NCBI GenBank assembly: GCA_021730985.1
Contig: JAKFYI010000015.1
Location: forward strand, 1 to 64,000
Source: Hyphomicrobiales bacterium
Lineage (GTDB): Bacteria > Pseudomonadota > Alphaproteobacteria > Rhizobiales > Xanthobacteraceae
Direction: 5' to 3'
DNA: 64,000 nucleotides
Both the position numbers and the translations under genes were made by a program. Numbering within the stretch: the stretch's first letter is position 1; every line of letters starts with the position of its first letter. This document shows positions 46,757 to 55,345 of this stretch, in pieces. Under the pieces are notes generated by a model, which saw only the letters and a program-made list of their open reading frames with translations, made no database searches and was not told the origin of the DNA.

Positions 46757-48082
46757 ATGGCCACTGGAAAACGTCCGCCCTCGGGAAGTTCCGGCGAGCG
46801 CCGGCGCAGGCCTGCGCCGACCATCGACCTCAAGGCCACTGAAGTGGCGTCCGATCCCGTTGTGGCGCCGCCGCCTCCGCCCGAACCCGAACCGATTCAA
46901 ATCACCGCAGCGGCCAGCGCGCCGCCCGAGCCCCCGCACGTTCCGCCTTCCGAACAGGCGCCGCCAGCCGAGCCGCCGCCTCCGCCGCCAGGGATATCCT
47001 GGCTGCCGCCCGATGTGCCCTGGCCGCTGGTTGCGGCTGGAGCAGCCGGCGCCGCCTTCGTCATGCTGTTCGTCATGCTGATCTGGCTGATTTCGCCGCG
47101 CACCGGCGACGCGGTGGCGACCTTGACCCCGCGGCTCGCCGCGATCGAAACCCAATTGCGCGATCTCGCCGCCCGCCCGGCGCCGCAAGGCCTCGACCCG
47201 CAGGCGCTCGATGCATTGTCGGCGCGGCTCGCCAAACTCGAAAGCGCGGTGGCGGCACCCCGCCCGCCGGTCATCGATGCGGCGCTCGTGGGCCGGGTCG
47301 GCACGCTCGAAACTGCGGCCAAGCCGCTCAACGATTCCATCGCGGCGCTGACGCGGCGCGCCGACGAGACCGACGCCGCGTTCCGCAACGTGCGCGGACG
47401 CGCCGATACTACCGACGCTGCGCTCACCGAGCTGCGCGGCTCGGCGCGCACCGCCACAGCCGATCACAGCGAGATCGCCAAGCTGATCGATCGCATCGCC
47501 GCGCTGGAAAAATCCGGGCGCGTCGTGAACGACGAACTGGCAAAGCGTGCCGCAAGCGGCAGCGACCGTGCGGTCAGGCTCGCAGTGGCGACGGCTGCGT
47601 TGCGCGCGGCGCTCGAACGCGGCGATCCCTATGCGGCTGAACTTTCCGGCGTGCGGCCTCTCGGGGCCGATGGCGCGGCGATCGCTGCGGTCGAACCGTT
47701 CGCGGCGAGCGGCGTACCGGCTGCCGCGGCACTCAGCCGAGAGCTTCTCGTGCTGCTGCCGGTGTTGCAGCGCGCCGCGGGCACGGCAACGCGCGACAGC
47801 GGATTTATGGATCGCCTGCAAGCCAACGCCGAGCGGCTGGTGCGCGTGCGTCCGATCGAGGAAGCGTCCGGCGAGGATACCGCTACCATTCTGTCGCGCA
47901 TCGAGTTGCGCGCCGCGCAGTCCGATATTGCGGGCGCGCTGACCGAACTCAACAAGCTGCCGGCTGCGGCGCGCGCGCCGGCTTCCGATTGGATCGCCAA
48001 GGCGCAGGCGCGCGGCAAAGCCATCGAAGCCGGCCGCCGTCTCGCAACCGACGCCGTCTCGGCGTTGCAGACAACACAATAG
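46757..48082 (+). CDS. Mic60/mitofilin-like membrane protein (COG4223)
   Basis: 441 residues: a Pro-rich cytoplasmic N-terminus (PPPPPEPEP and similar, to about 85), one membrane helix (about 91-113), a long Ala-rich coiled-coil region (about 120-260) and a C-terminal mitofilin-like signature (LSRIELRAAQSDIAGALTEL, then APASDWIAKA). Alphaproteobacterial Mic60 is the ancestor of the mitochondrial cristae organiser; it bends the inner membrane and contacts outer-membrane proteins. Its position between hemCD and a HemY-like TPR gene is the conserved alphaproteobacterial order. Confidence 0.88.
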   Translation: MATGKRPPSGSSGERRRRPAPTIDLKATEVASDPVVAPPPPPEPEPIQITAAASAPPEPPHVPPSEQAPPAEPPPPPPGISWLPPDVPWPLVAAGAAGAAFVMLFVMLIWLISPRTGDAVATLTPRLAAIETQLRDLAARPAPQGLDPQALDALSARLAKLESAVAAPRPPVIDAALVGRVGTLETAAKPLNDSIAALTRRADETDAAFRNVRGRADTTDAALTELRGSARTATADHSEIAKLIDRIAALEKSGRVVNDELAKRAASGSDRAVRLAVATAALRAALERGDPYAAELSGVRPLGADGAAIAAVEPFAASGVPAAAALSRELLVLLPVLQRAAGTATRDSGFMDRLQANAERLVRVRPIEEASGEDTATILSRIELRAAQSDIAGALTELNKLPAAARAPASDWIAKAQARGKAIEAGRRLATDAVSALQTTQ

Positions 48083-48094
48083 GCCGATGCCGCG

Positions 48095-49666
48095 ATGATC
48101 CGGGTGATGCTGTTCCTCGCGCTCGTCGCCCTGATCGCGTTCGGCGTGGTCTGGGTCGCCGACCGCCCGGGCGATGTCGCGATCACCTGGCAGGGCTACC
48201 GGATCGAAACCTCCGTGATGGTGCTGCTGGTGGCGGTGGCGCTGGTCGTTGCCGTCGCGTTGCTGCTGTGGTCGCTGATCCGCACCGTGCTGCGCTCGCC
48301 CGATCTGATCGCAATGTTCCTCGGCCATCGCCGCGGCGTGCGCGGCTATCTCGCCATCTCGCGCGGACTGATCGCGATCGGCGCCGGCGACGCGAAGGCG
48401 GCGCGCAAGTTCGCCGGCGAGGCCGAGAAGATCGCGCCGGGCGAACCGCTGGCGCTGCTGCTTCACGCGCAAGTCGCGCAACTGGCCGGCGACCGCACCG
48501 AGGCCGAGTTCGCGTTCCGCGCCATGACCGAGCGCAACGACACCAAGCTGCTTGGGTTGCGCGGGCTCTACGTTGAGGCGCAGCGGAGAGCCGACGGCGA
48601 AGCCGCGCGCGGCTATGCCGAGCAGGCCGCCAAGGCCGCACCGTCATTGGCCTGGGCGGGTCAGGCGGTGCTGGAGTATCGCTGCTCGACCGGCGACTGG
48701 ACCGGCGCGCTCGCGGCGCTGGATCGCAACAGCCGCTACGGTCTGATCGACAAAATGGGCTACCGTCGCCAGCGCGCGGTGCTGCTCACCGCCCGCGCGC
48801 TCGCCATCGAGGAAACCGAGCCGGATCGTTCGCGCTCGCTTGCGCTTGAGGCGGCGAAGCTCGCGCCCGACTTGGTGCCCGCCGTGGACCTCGCGGCACG
48901 GCTGCTGATCGAGCGTGGCGACCTGAAGAAGGCGAGCCGCGCCATCGAGGCGGCGTGGGCGGCCAGTCCGCATCCCGACCTCGCGGATACCTACGCGCAT
49001 CTGCGCTCGGGGGAGGCTGCGCGCGAGCGGCTCGCCCGTGTGCAGGGGCTCGCGCAGAAGGCGCCGGGGCATGTCGAGAGCGCGATCGCTGTGGCGCGCG
49101 CCGCGCTCGACGCGCAGGAGTTTGCGGTGGCGCGCGAGGCGCTGCGGCCCTTCCTCCGCGAGCCGACCCAGCGCATCGCCGCGCTGATGGCCGAGATCGA
49201 GCAGCGCGACAGCGGCGACGAAGGCCGCGCGCGCGAATGGATGGCCCGCGCGCTGAACGCGCTGAAGGACCCGGCGTGGACCGCCGATGGTTTCGTGTCG
49301 GATCGCTGGATGCCGCTCTCGCCGGTCAGCGGGCGGCTCGATGCGTTTCAGTGGAAGGTGCCGCTGGCGGAGCTTGGCGAGCATCGCGCGACCATCGATG
49401 CAGTCGAGCCGATCCAGCCTGCTTCGCCGCCGCCATCTCCTCCGCCAGCGCAACCCATCGTCGAGGTGGAAGCGCCGCCCGAACCGCCCGTTCGCGCTCC
49501 GGAACCCCGCGCCGCCCGCCGCAGCACGGCATTGCCGCGGCCGGCCCCACGGGTTGAGGCGGTGATCCCGCTCGTCCATGCGCCGGACGATCCGGGTCCC
49601 GAGCCGCATCCCGAGCCTGAGCCCGAATTGCCGGCGGACGCCCGGCGCAGGCTGCGGTCGAAGTGA
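48095..49666 (+). CDS. hemY: HemY-like TPR membrane protein
   Basis: 523 residues: two N-terminal membrane helices (about 5-25 and 40-65) in the HemY_N domain, a long TPR region (about 80-400) and a Pro/Glu-rich C-terminal tail (PASPPPSPPPAQPIVEVEAP). This is the heme-operon HemY of proteobacteria, not protoporphyrinogen oxidase. Its biochemical role is unsettled; linkage to Mic60 suggests it acts at membrane invaginations. It follows the Mic60-like gene after 12 bp. Confidence 0.88.
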   Translation: MIRVMLFLALVALIAFGVVWVADRPGDVAITWQGYRIETSVMVLLVAVALVVAVALLLWSLIRTVLRSPDLIAMFLGHRRGVRGYLAISRGLIAIGAGDAKAARKFAGEAEKIAPGEPLALLLHAQVAQLAGDRTEAEFAFRAMTERNDTKLLGLRGLYVEAQRRADGEAARGYAEQAAKAAPSLAWAGQAVLEYRCSTGDWTGALAALDRNSRYGLIDKMGYRRQRAVLLTARALAIEETEPDRSRSLALEAAKLAPDLVPAVDLAARLLIERGDLKKASRAIEAAWAASPHPDLADTYAHLRSGEAARERLARVQGLAQKAPGHVESAIAVARAALDAQEFAVAREALRPFLREPTQRIAALMAEIEQRDSGDEGRAREWMARALNALKDPAWTADGFVSDRWMPLSPVSGRLDAFQWKVPLAELGEHRATIDAVEPIQPASPPPSPPPAQPIVEVEAPPEPPVRAPEPRAARRSTALPRPAPRVEAVIPLVHAPDDPGPEPHPEPEPELPADARRRLRSK

Positions 49667-49722
49667 TTTTGGGACGCGCCTTGCCTGCCAGCGCCGTGGG
49701 CGCTATCTAGGCCGACAATTCC

Positions 49723-49798
49723 GCCGCAATAGCTCAGTTGGTAGAGCACGTCATTCGTAATGACGGGGTCGGGGGTTCGAATCCCTCTTGCGGCACCA
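49723..49798 (+). tRNA. tRNA-Thr (CGT)
   Basis: 76-nt cloverleaf: acceptor GCCGCAA/TTGCGGC, anticodon arm CGTCA/TGACG with loop TTCGTAA (anticodon CGT), T-arm GGGGG/CCCTC with TTCGAAT, encoded CCA. Confidence 0.97.
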
Positions 49799-49913
49799 CG
49801 CCTCCGAACCGCAAATCGGGCGTTTATCAGCCCCTTCGGCCGCGCCGCATACCGTCGCCGGTGTTGGGAATTCTGCCTTAATGTCTGCTATATCTGCCGG
49901 GCTGCTGAAATGA

Positions 49914-49928
49914 CCTGAAACGTTCAGG
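49914..49928. promoter_or_regulatory. 15-bp palindrome upstream of the secreted unknown
   Basis: CCTGAAACGTTCAGG: perfect 6-bp arms and a 3-bp centre, about 43 bp before the GTG start at 49971 and about 20 bp downstream of a -10-like TATATC (49889-49894). Possible operator. Confidence 0.3.
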
Positions 49929-49970
49929 CCTTTCATCTCGTCTATGGATACAAGCCAAAGGGGTTAGGCA

Positions 49971-50651
49971 GTGAATCTATATCGAGTGTCAGCGTCCATC
50001 ACAGCGGCCTTACTGGCCTTCACGGTGCCGGCTACGGCGCAGCTTGCCACGGCCATCGTCGAGGACGTGCAGGGCAAGCCATCCGGCGTCGAATTCATGG
50101 ACTATGTGTCGCCCGGCAAGGTGATCAAGCTCGGGCCCAAGGACACCATCGTTCTCGGCTATCTGAAATCGTGCTGGCGCGAGACCATTACCGGCGGGAC
50201 GGTGACTGTCGGCGCCGAGCAGAGCACGGTGCAGTCCGGCCAGATGGATCGCACGAAGGTGCCCTGCGACTCCTCCTACGGGCAGATCACCGAGCAGCAG
50301 CAGGGCGCGGTCGGCGCCACCGTATTCCGAAGCATGAAGCCGAACGAGCCGCCGCAACCGGTTCCGGGCCGCCACCTCACGATCTACGGAACCTCGCCCG
50401 TGGTCGATATGAAGGGCGGTGGCACGCTGGTGATCGAGCGCATCGATACGCCGGGCGAGCGTCACAGCATCGTCGTCAACAGGCACTCTCTGGTGAAGGG
50501 CACGTTCTATGACGTCTCAAGGGTGCGCTGGGTTCTCACGCCGGGCGGCTCCTATGTGGCGCGCCTGGACGGCCGGGAGCGTTTCTTCAGCGTGCATGCG
50601 CAGGCCCAGCCTCAGAAGGCAATCGTCGGCCGCTTGCTCCGGTTCGACTAG
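49971..50651 (+). CDS. Secreted protein of unknown function, partner of CHASE2 cyclase
   Basis: 226 residues starting with GTG; signal peptide cut between A23 and Q24 (VPATA-Q). The mature part is mostly beta-type sequence, with two Cys (KSCWRE and VPCDSS) that could form a disulfide. I do not recognise the family with certainty; location and composition are reminiscent of the secreted FecR-like proteins often encoded beside CHASE2 cyclases. It precedes the cyclase gene by 31 bp in the same direction, so it may be the periplasmic input partner of the CHASE2 sensor. Confidence 0.6.
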   Translation: MNLYRVSASITAALLAFTVPATAQLATAIVEDVQGKPSGVEFMDYVSPGKVIKLGPKDTIVLGYLKSCWRETITGGTVTVGAEQSTVQSGQMDRTKVPCDSSYGQITEQQQGAVGATVFRSMKPNEPPQPVPGRHLTIYGTSPVVDMKGGGTLVIERIDTPGERHSIVVNRHSLVKGTFYDVSRVRWVLTPGGSYVARLDGRERFFSVHAQAQPQKAIVGRLLRFD

Positions 50652-50682
50652 AAAGACCGGCACGATGGGCGGCTGATCGCAC

Positions 50683-52839
50683 ATGCGGTGGCCCCACAGC
50701 CGCGACGCCATTGCGGTCACGCTGATAGCCCTGTTGTCAGGCGCGCTGTGTATCTCTCCAGCCCTGGACAGCGTGCGAGGCGTTTCGCTCGATGTGCTTA
50801 CCGCGCTTCGCTGGCATGTATTCGGCAACCGCGCCGAACCGGCGGCGCCCTCCGCGGTCGTTGTCGCCATCGATGAGGAAACCTTCAACACGCGGCCGTT
50901 CCAGGGCACACCAAGCCTGGCCTGGACGCGCGAGATCGGCCGCGTCCTGACGTCGATCGTCGATGGCGGCGCGAAGGTGGTCGGTTTCGACATCGTCTAT
51001 CCGGCGTCAATCGAACAGTCCGAAATCCAGTTCGGCGACGAGGCGCTGGGCACGCGCCTGCGCGGCTTCGATCGCGAATTCCTGCGCGCGCTGGCGCTTG
51101 GCTCCCGCAGCGGCAAGGTGCTGCTGGGCGAGATTCAGCACCGCGACCGGCCGGTGCGTCCCGCGCCGGCACAACGCATCGCGGTCGGCCAGCAGCGCAA
51201 CATCCGCGCGCTCAACGCCTACAACGATCCGGACGACGTGATCCGGCGCCTGCCGCTGACATTCTCGGTCGATGGCAAGCCGGTGCCGTCGATGGCGGTG
51301 GAGCTTGTATCGCGCGCGGCCGGCGCGCCGCTGGAAACCGGCCCCGATGGGATCATGACGCTCGGCGGCTATCGGATTCCGAGCGCAGTGCCCAACACGT
51401 TCACGCTCAATTTCGCGGGCGGTGGCGACGACATCCCGACGTTCTCGTTCGCCGACCTTCATGCCTGCGCTCAGAAGGACGACAAGGAGTTCTTCCGCAA
51501 GAATTTCGACGGCAAAATCGTTCTGATCGGAACGCTGCTCGACATCGAAGACCGTAAGATCACGTCCAAGCGGTTCGCGACCGGCATTGAAGGCGCGCGC
51601 GCAGCGCGCTGTGCTTTGCCGGCGAAAGAAGCCGCCGCGCAGTTCCGCAACCGCACGATTTCCGGCGTCTATATTCACGCGACGGGCGTCAACAACCTGC
51701 TGCGGCACAATGCCGTCACCGAGCTTGGCATCGCCGGCCGCGGCGCGGTGACGGTGGCCTTCGCCGCGCTCGCCGCCGTGGTCGCGCTGATGCTGGCGCC
51801 GGCCTATGCGGTATTGGCCTTTCTCGGAATGATGGCTGCGGGTACCGCGGCGGCAATGGTGATTTTCACGCAGTCGCTGGCATTGCCGCTGGTCGAGCCG
51901 GCGCTTGCCGGTGTGCTCGCGCTGGCGGCCACGGTCGGTTACCGATTTGTCCTGTCGGACAAGGAAAAGCGGTTCATCCGAAAGAGCTTCGCGTATTACC
52001 TCGCGCCGCAGGTGATCGACCGGCTGATCGAGTCCAACAAGCCGCCTGAGCTTGGCGGCGAGATGCGCAACGTCACCGTGTATTTTTCCGACATCGCCGG
52101 GTTTTCATCGTTCTCGGAGACGATGACGCCGGCGGAGCTGGTCGGACTGATGAACGAGTATCTGTCGGCGATGTCCAACATCATCGAAAGCCACGGTGGC
52201 TTCGTCGATAAGTATATCGGCGATGCGATCGTGGCGGTATTCGGCGCGCCGATGGACGACCCCAATCATGCGCACAACGCCGTCAGCGCGGCGCTGCTGT
52301 GCGCGAAGCGTCTTGAGGAGTTGAACGGCTTATCGACCTCGTTCCAGAACCGGAAGCTGGGGCAGCGGATCGGCCTGAATTCCGGCGAGGCGCTGGTTGG
52401 GAATATCGGATCGCAGCGCCGCTTCAATTACACGGTGATGAGCGATGCCGTGAATCTGGCGTCGCGCCTTGAGGGCGCCAACAAGTATTTCGGCACGACG
52501 ATCATGGCGTCGGAAACGACGGTCGGGTTGACGGGCGAAGCGTTCGCCTGGCGCGAACTGGACGAAATCCGGGTCAAGGGGCGCTCCAAGCCGGTCAAGA
52601 TCTACGAACTGCTGGAACAAGCCGGACAGGCCACGGCCGATCAGGTGACCAGCGTCGCCGCCTACTCGGAAGGCTTGGCCTGCTGGCGAAACCGCGATTT
52701 CGCGGGCGCCGTGAAATGTTTCGAGCGGGCCGCGGCGATCGATCGGCCGTCCGCGCTATTCCTGCCGCGCGCCAGGGCTCTCGCACTGAACCCGCCGGGC
52801 CCCGATTGGGATTCGGTTTGCACGCTTGAGGACAAATAG
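50683..52839 (+). CDS. CHASE2-domain adenylate/guanylate cyclase
   Basis: 718 residues: an N-terminal helix, a periplasmic CHASE2 sensor (about 30-340, with VVVAIDEETF and FDGKIVLIGTLLDIED), three membrane helices (about 355-425), then a class III cyclase domain from about 455. Metal-binding Asp are in FSDIAGFSSF and in KYIGDAIVAVFG; the transition-state Asn/Arg pair is in SDAVNLASRLEG. The base-selecting position is Asp in MSDAVN, which favours ATP. A short TPR-like tail follows (LACWRNRDFAGAVKCFERA). It senses an unknown envelope signal and makes a cyclic nucleotide. Confidence 0.92.
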   Translation: MRWPHSRDAIAVTLIALLSGALCISPALDSVRGVSLDVLTALRWHVFGNRAEPAAPSAVVVAIDEETFNTRPFQGTPSLAWTREIGRVLTSIVDGGAKVVGFDIVYPASIEQSEIQFGDEALGTRLRGFDREFLRALALGSRSGKVLLGEIQHRDRPVRPAPAQRIAVGQQRNIRALNAYNDPDDVIRRLPLTFSVDGKPVPSMAVELVSRAAGAPLETGPDGIMTLGGYRIPSAVPNTFTLNFAGGGDDIPTFSFADLHACAQKDDKEFFRKNFDGKIVLIGTLLDIEDRKITSKRFATGIEGARAARCALPAKEAAAQFRNRTISGVYIHATGVNNLLRHNAVTELGIAGRGAVTVAFAALAAVVALMLAPAYAVLAFLGMMAAGTAAAMVIFTQSLALPLVEPALAGVLALAATVGYRFVLSDKEKRFIRKSFAYYLAPQVIDRLIESNKPPELGGEMRNVTVYFSDIAGFSSFSETMTPAELVGLMNEYLSAMSNIIESHGGFVDKYIGDAIVAVFGAPMDDPNHAHNAVSAALLCAKRLEELNGLSTSFQNRKLGQRIGLNSGEALVGNIGSQRRFNYTVMSDAVNLASRLEGANKYFGTTIMASETTVGLTGEAFAWRELDEIRVKGRSKPVKIYELLEQAGQATADQVTSVAAYSEGLACWRNRDFAGAVKCFERAAAIDRPSALFLPRARALALNPPGPDWDSVCTLEDK

Positions 52840-52975
52840 GCATTGCCGCGTCGGGGCTGGACGGCGCCGCAACATCGACGGAACTTCCTAATCAATTTGT
52901 AATGCGGCAGAACTTGATTCCCTGCCGGGGCAAATGGTCTATCCTGTCTTGCCCTGAGACAATCATGAGACGCCG

Positions 52976-53317
52976 ATGAGCCCACAAGCGCTGGCAAAGT
53001 CCGCCGATCTCGATATCGATACGATGATCGAGAATGCCTGCAAGGCGGCGGAGTTCCTCAAGGCGCTGTCGCATGAGGCCAGGCTGGTGATTCTTTGCCT
53101 GCTGGTCGAAGGCGAGAAGTCCGTCACCGAGATCGAGCAACTGCTCCGGCTGCGCCAGCCTGCGGTGTCGCAGCAATTGGCGAGGCTGCGCGCCGACGAA
53201 CTGGTCGAGACGCGGCGCGACGGCAAGAGCGTCTACTATTCGCTGGCACGGCCCGAGGTGCGCGACATCATCGTTGCGCTTCACGCCGCGTTCTGCCCGC
53301 CCGCACGGACGCGCTAA
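52976..53317 (+). CDS. ArsR-family repressor of the SqrR/BigR persulfide-sensing type
   Basis: 113-residue winged-helix regulator. Helix-turn-helix VTEIEQLLRLRQPAVSQQL (split) and the ALSHEARLVILCLL block. Cys41 and Cys107 fall at the same residue numbers as the sensor cysteines of Rhodobacter SqrR; Cys22 is extra. No ArsR metal site (ELCVCDL) is present, so persulfide or redox sensing through a di- or tetrasulfide link is the likely mode. Target genes usually encode sulfide:quinone reductase or persulfide dioxygenase; none is adjacent. The nearest promoter-like boxes are TTGATT (52914) and TATCCT (52940), with an over-long spacer. Confidence 0.8.
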   Translation: MSPQALAKSADLDIDTMIENACKAAEFLKALSHEARLVILCLLVEGEKSVTEIEQLLRLRQPAVSQQLARLRADELVETRRDGKSVYYSLARPEVRDIIVALHAAFCPPARTR

Positions 53318-53330
53318 ATCCCGCTTAAGC

Positions 53331-53365
53331 AAAAAAATCGCCGGCAGCGCGTGAACGCTGCCGGC
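53331..53365 (-). terminator. Rho-independent terminator of the CHAP-like hydrolase gene
   Basis: Minus-strand perfect 10-bp stem GCCGGCAGCG/CGCTGCCGGC (arms 53356-53365 and 53340-53349, 6-base loop) followed by GATTTTTTT. Confidence 0.93.
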
Positions 53366-53383
53366 GCAAGGGTACGGAAACGG

Positions 53384-53959
53384 TCAGTTCACTTCCGGCG
53401 GGATGACGTAGCCGAGCACGCGGCTCTTCGGATACATGCTCTCCCACACTTTGTTGCCGTGATTTCCCGAGATAACGATGATGTTGCCCGCGCCGTCGGT
53501 TCCGCGCACGATTCCGACATGGCCGCCGTTGTTGCCGCGGGTCAGCACCACGATGGCGCCGACGCGGGGCTGATCGATGCGCTTGCCGTATTCGAGGAAC
53601 GACTTGGCGGCGCGTGAATTGGTGGTCGGATGGCCGGTGCGGCGCAGGATGAAGTTGATGAAGTCCGCGCACCACAACTCGGGATAGGGAACGCCGACCT
53701 GACGGGAGGTGGCGCCGATCCACTTCAGGGATTCGAGGCCGATCGCGAACACCGCGTCCTTTTTGTCGATCTTTGCGGACGTGGTCGAGATCGCTGCGGT
53801 GTTGTCGGTGCGGTGCGTCTGCGGGTGATCGGCCGCGGAGGTCAGAGCGAAACGCTCCTCCTTCTTGCCCTTATCGCTGTTGGCGAACGCGGGCAGCGCG
53901 ACAGCATTGATTGCGGCGAACACAATGAGCGTCGAAACAAGGCGCTTCATGTCTGTCAT
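53384..53959 (-). CDS. Secreted CHAP/NlpC-P60-like protein (TIGR02594 type)
   Basis: 191 residues with a signal peptide (PAFA-N27), a charged linker and a papain-like amidase domain: Cys97 in ELWCADFINF, His147 in GGHVGIV and a third polar residue in SGNHGNKV (Asn166 or His167). It would trim peptidoglycan peptides, but some TIGR02594 proteins are immune or phage-related rather than housekeeping. ATGs at residues 1 and 4 are both possible. The upstream region holds a cluster of CtrA half-sites. Convergent with the ArsR gene, sharing a strong terminator between them. Confidence 0.8.
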   Translation of the reverse strand: MTDMKRLVSTLIVFAAINAVALPAFANSDKGKKEERFALTSAADHPQTHRTDNTAAISTTSAKIDKKDAVFAIGLESLKWIGATSRQVGVPYPELWCADFINFILRRTGHPTTNSRAAKSFLEYGKRIDQPRVGAIVVLTRGNNGGHVGIVRGTDGAGNIIVISGNHGNKVWESMYPKSRVLGYVIPPEVN

Positions 53960-54070
53960 CCAATCTTAAAGTCCGGGACCTCCTATTTCCTGAGCCGCCG
54001 CACGCGGGAAATGGACACTTTTTATGGAACGTTATGGCGAATTTTTCCCACTCGCCGACGTTTCTCGCAA

Positions 54071-54116
54071 GGTTAATCGTCCGCTAACGGCCGTTAACCG
54101 CTGGTTATGGTTAACC
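54071..54116. promoter_or_regulatory. Cluster of CtrA-type half-sites upstream of the CHAP-like gene
   Basis: Four TTAA/TAAC-type half-sites within 46 bp, including TTAATCGTCCGCTAA (7-base spacer, one mismatch in the second half) and, on the minus strand, TTAACCAT. They lie 110-160 bp upstream of the minus-strand hydrolase start. No half-sites form a perfect TTAA-N7-TTAA. Confidence 0.35.
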
Positions 54117-54180
54117 CGGCGCGGCGGGTGCCCAGATTTTGAGCGGAGCGTTTCAGCGCGACTCGGGTCGCGGCACAAAC

Positions 54181-54208
54181 AAAACGGCCCGCCGATTGGG
54201 CGGGCCGT
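54181..54208 (-). terminator. Rho-independent terminator of the 343-residue secreted protein
   Basis: Minus-strand 10-bp stem ACGGCCCGCC/GGCGGGCCGT (arms 54199-54208 and 54184-54193, 5-base loop) followed by TTTTGTTTG, 23 bp after the stop. Confidence 0.88.
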
Positions 54209-54231
54209 TCGAGCCTAATCTCAGCGAGCGA

Positions 54232-55263
54232 TCAGCCGCGCTCGAGCATTCCCGCGATCGCCTTGATGCGGTTGCGCACGTAGACGGGCAGGCCGGCGCT
54301 GAGCGAATTGCCGGTGTTGAACGAGCTATTGCCGAGCAGCACCTGCGAGGGAACCATGTTCCGCAGCACCGGCACGTCCTGATACTTCTTCTTCGTGTCG
54401 AGCGTGTGCGACGACACCGCCAGCGCGATCATCACGGTCGCGATGCTGCTGTTGGCGTCCGCCGGGTTCGGCTGCACCACGGCGATCAGCTTGCCGAAGC
54501 GCATGACCTGGTTCACATAGAACATGTTCTGTTCGAGCATGCCGGCGACCGGCGTGTTGACGCCCGTCAGCTTCTGCAGCGCGGCTTCATTGATGTCGGA
54601 CGTCTTGATGATGCGAAGCTCGCTCTCGAACTCGACCGTGTCCGAAACCTTCCGCTCGCTGTCGCGCAGCTTGTTGGCAAGCGCGACGCCGATCGGGAGC
54701 TTGCCCTCGAGCTTGTAGCTCGAGCGCGTGCAGATGCCCACGGTCAGGCCTTCGCACCAGGCACGGTCGGGATCCCGCATGTTGGCGGACTTCTCGTCCT
54801 TGAGGACGGACACCTCATCCGGCTTGATGAGCTTGTGCTTGATCGCGGGGTCGATGCTCTCGATGAAAGGCAGCGTGGTGAAGCGCGCGAGGTCGATGGA
54901 GGCGGCCGGCCGGGACAGCTTGAAGCGTGCCTCGGTGATGTACATCTGCAGTTCGTCCTTCATCTCCCTCTTCGATCCGTCGATGATGCGATGGATCATG
55001 CCTTCGGAGAATTTCGGGAACAGGCTGAGAAACTGCCGCTGCACCGGCTTGGTTCGCGACCACTCCTCGAACTGGATGAACGCGCCCTTGTCGGTCGTTT
55101 CGTCGGCCCGGTGATCGTTGAAGAAGATCGTCTTCGACTGAAGCTGGTCGACGGCGGAGCCGGTGACCGAAGCGACCTTTACGATCTGGAATTCCTGCGC
55201 CCCGGCGCCGGCGGCCGAAGCCGCAAACAAGATCGCGAAGGCGGTTACATGACGCATCAGCAT
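54232..55263 (-). CDS. Secreted protein of unknown function
   Basis: 343 residues with a signal peptide (cut near GAGA-Q23). The mature part is a single domain without recognised motifs; two Cys (AWCEGLTVGIC) could pair, and the C-terminal half contains hydrophobic alternating strands (IATVMIALAVSSHTLD). The ATG ending at 55263 has GGGG about 11 bases upstream; the longer frame to 55302 is less likely. It lies 82 bp downstream of the class A penicillin-binding protein gene in the same direction, and a hairpin (55317-55344) separates them. A periplasmic role is all that can be supported. Confidence 0.65.
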   Translation of the reverse strand: MLMRHVTAFAILFAASAAGAGAQEFQIVKVASVTGSAVDQLQSKTIFFNDHRADETTDKGAFIQFEEWSRTKPVQRQFLSLFPKFSEGMIHRIIDGSKREMKDELQMYITEARFKLSRPAASIDLARFTTLPFIESIDPAIKHKLIKPDEVSVLKDEKSANMRDPDRAWCEGLTVGICTRSSYKLEGKLPIGVALANKLRDSERKVSDTVEFESELRIIKTSDINEAALQKLTGVNTPVAGMLEQNMFYVNQVMRFGKLIAVVQPNPADANSSIATVMIALAVSSHTLDTKKKYQDVPVLRNMVPSQVLLGNSSFNTGNSLSAGLPVYVRNRIKAIAGMLERG

Positions 55264-55345
55264 GGCATTCACCCCGACTAGAGTTGACGCTCTTTGCACC
55301 ATTTAGTCCATTCGACCGTGGCCGATTTGTGAGCCTCGGCCACGC

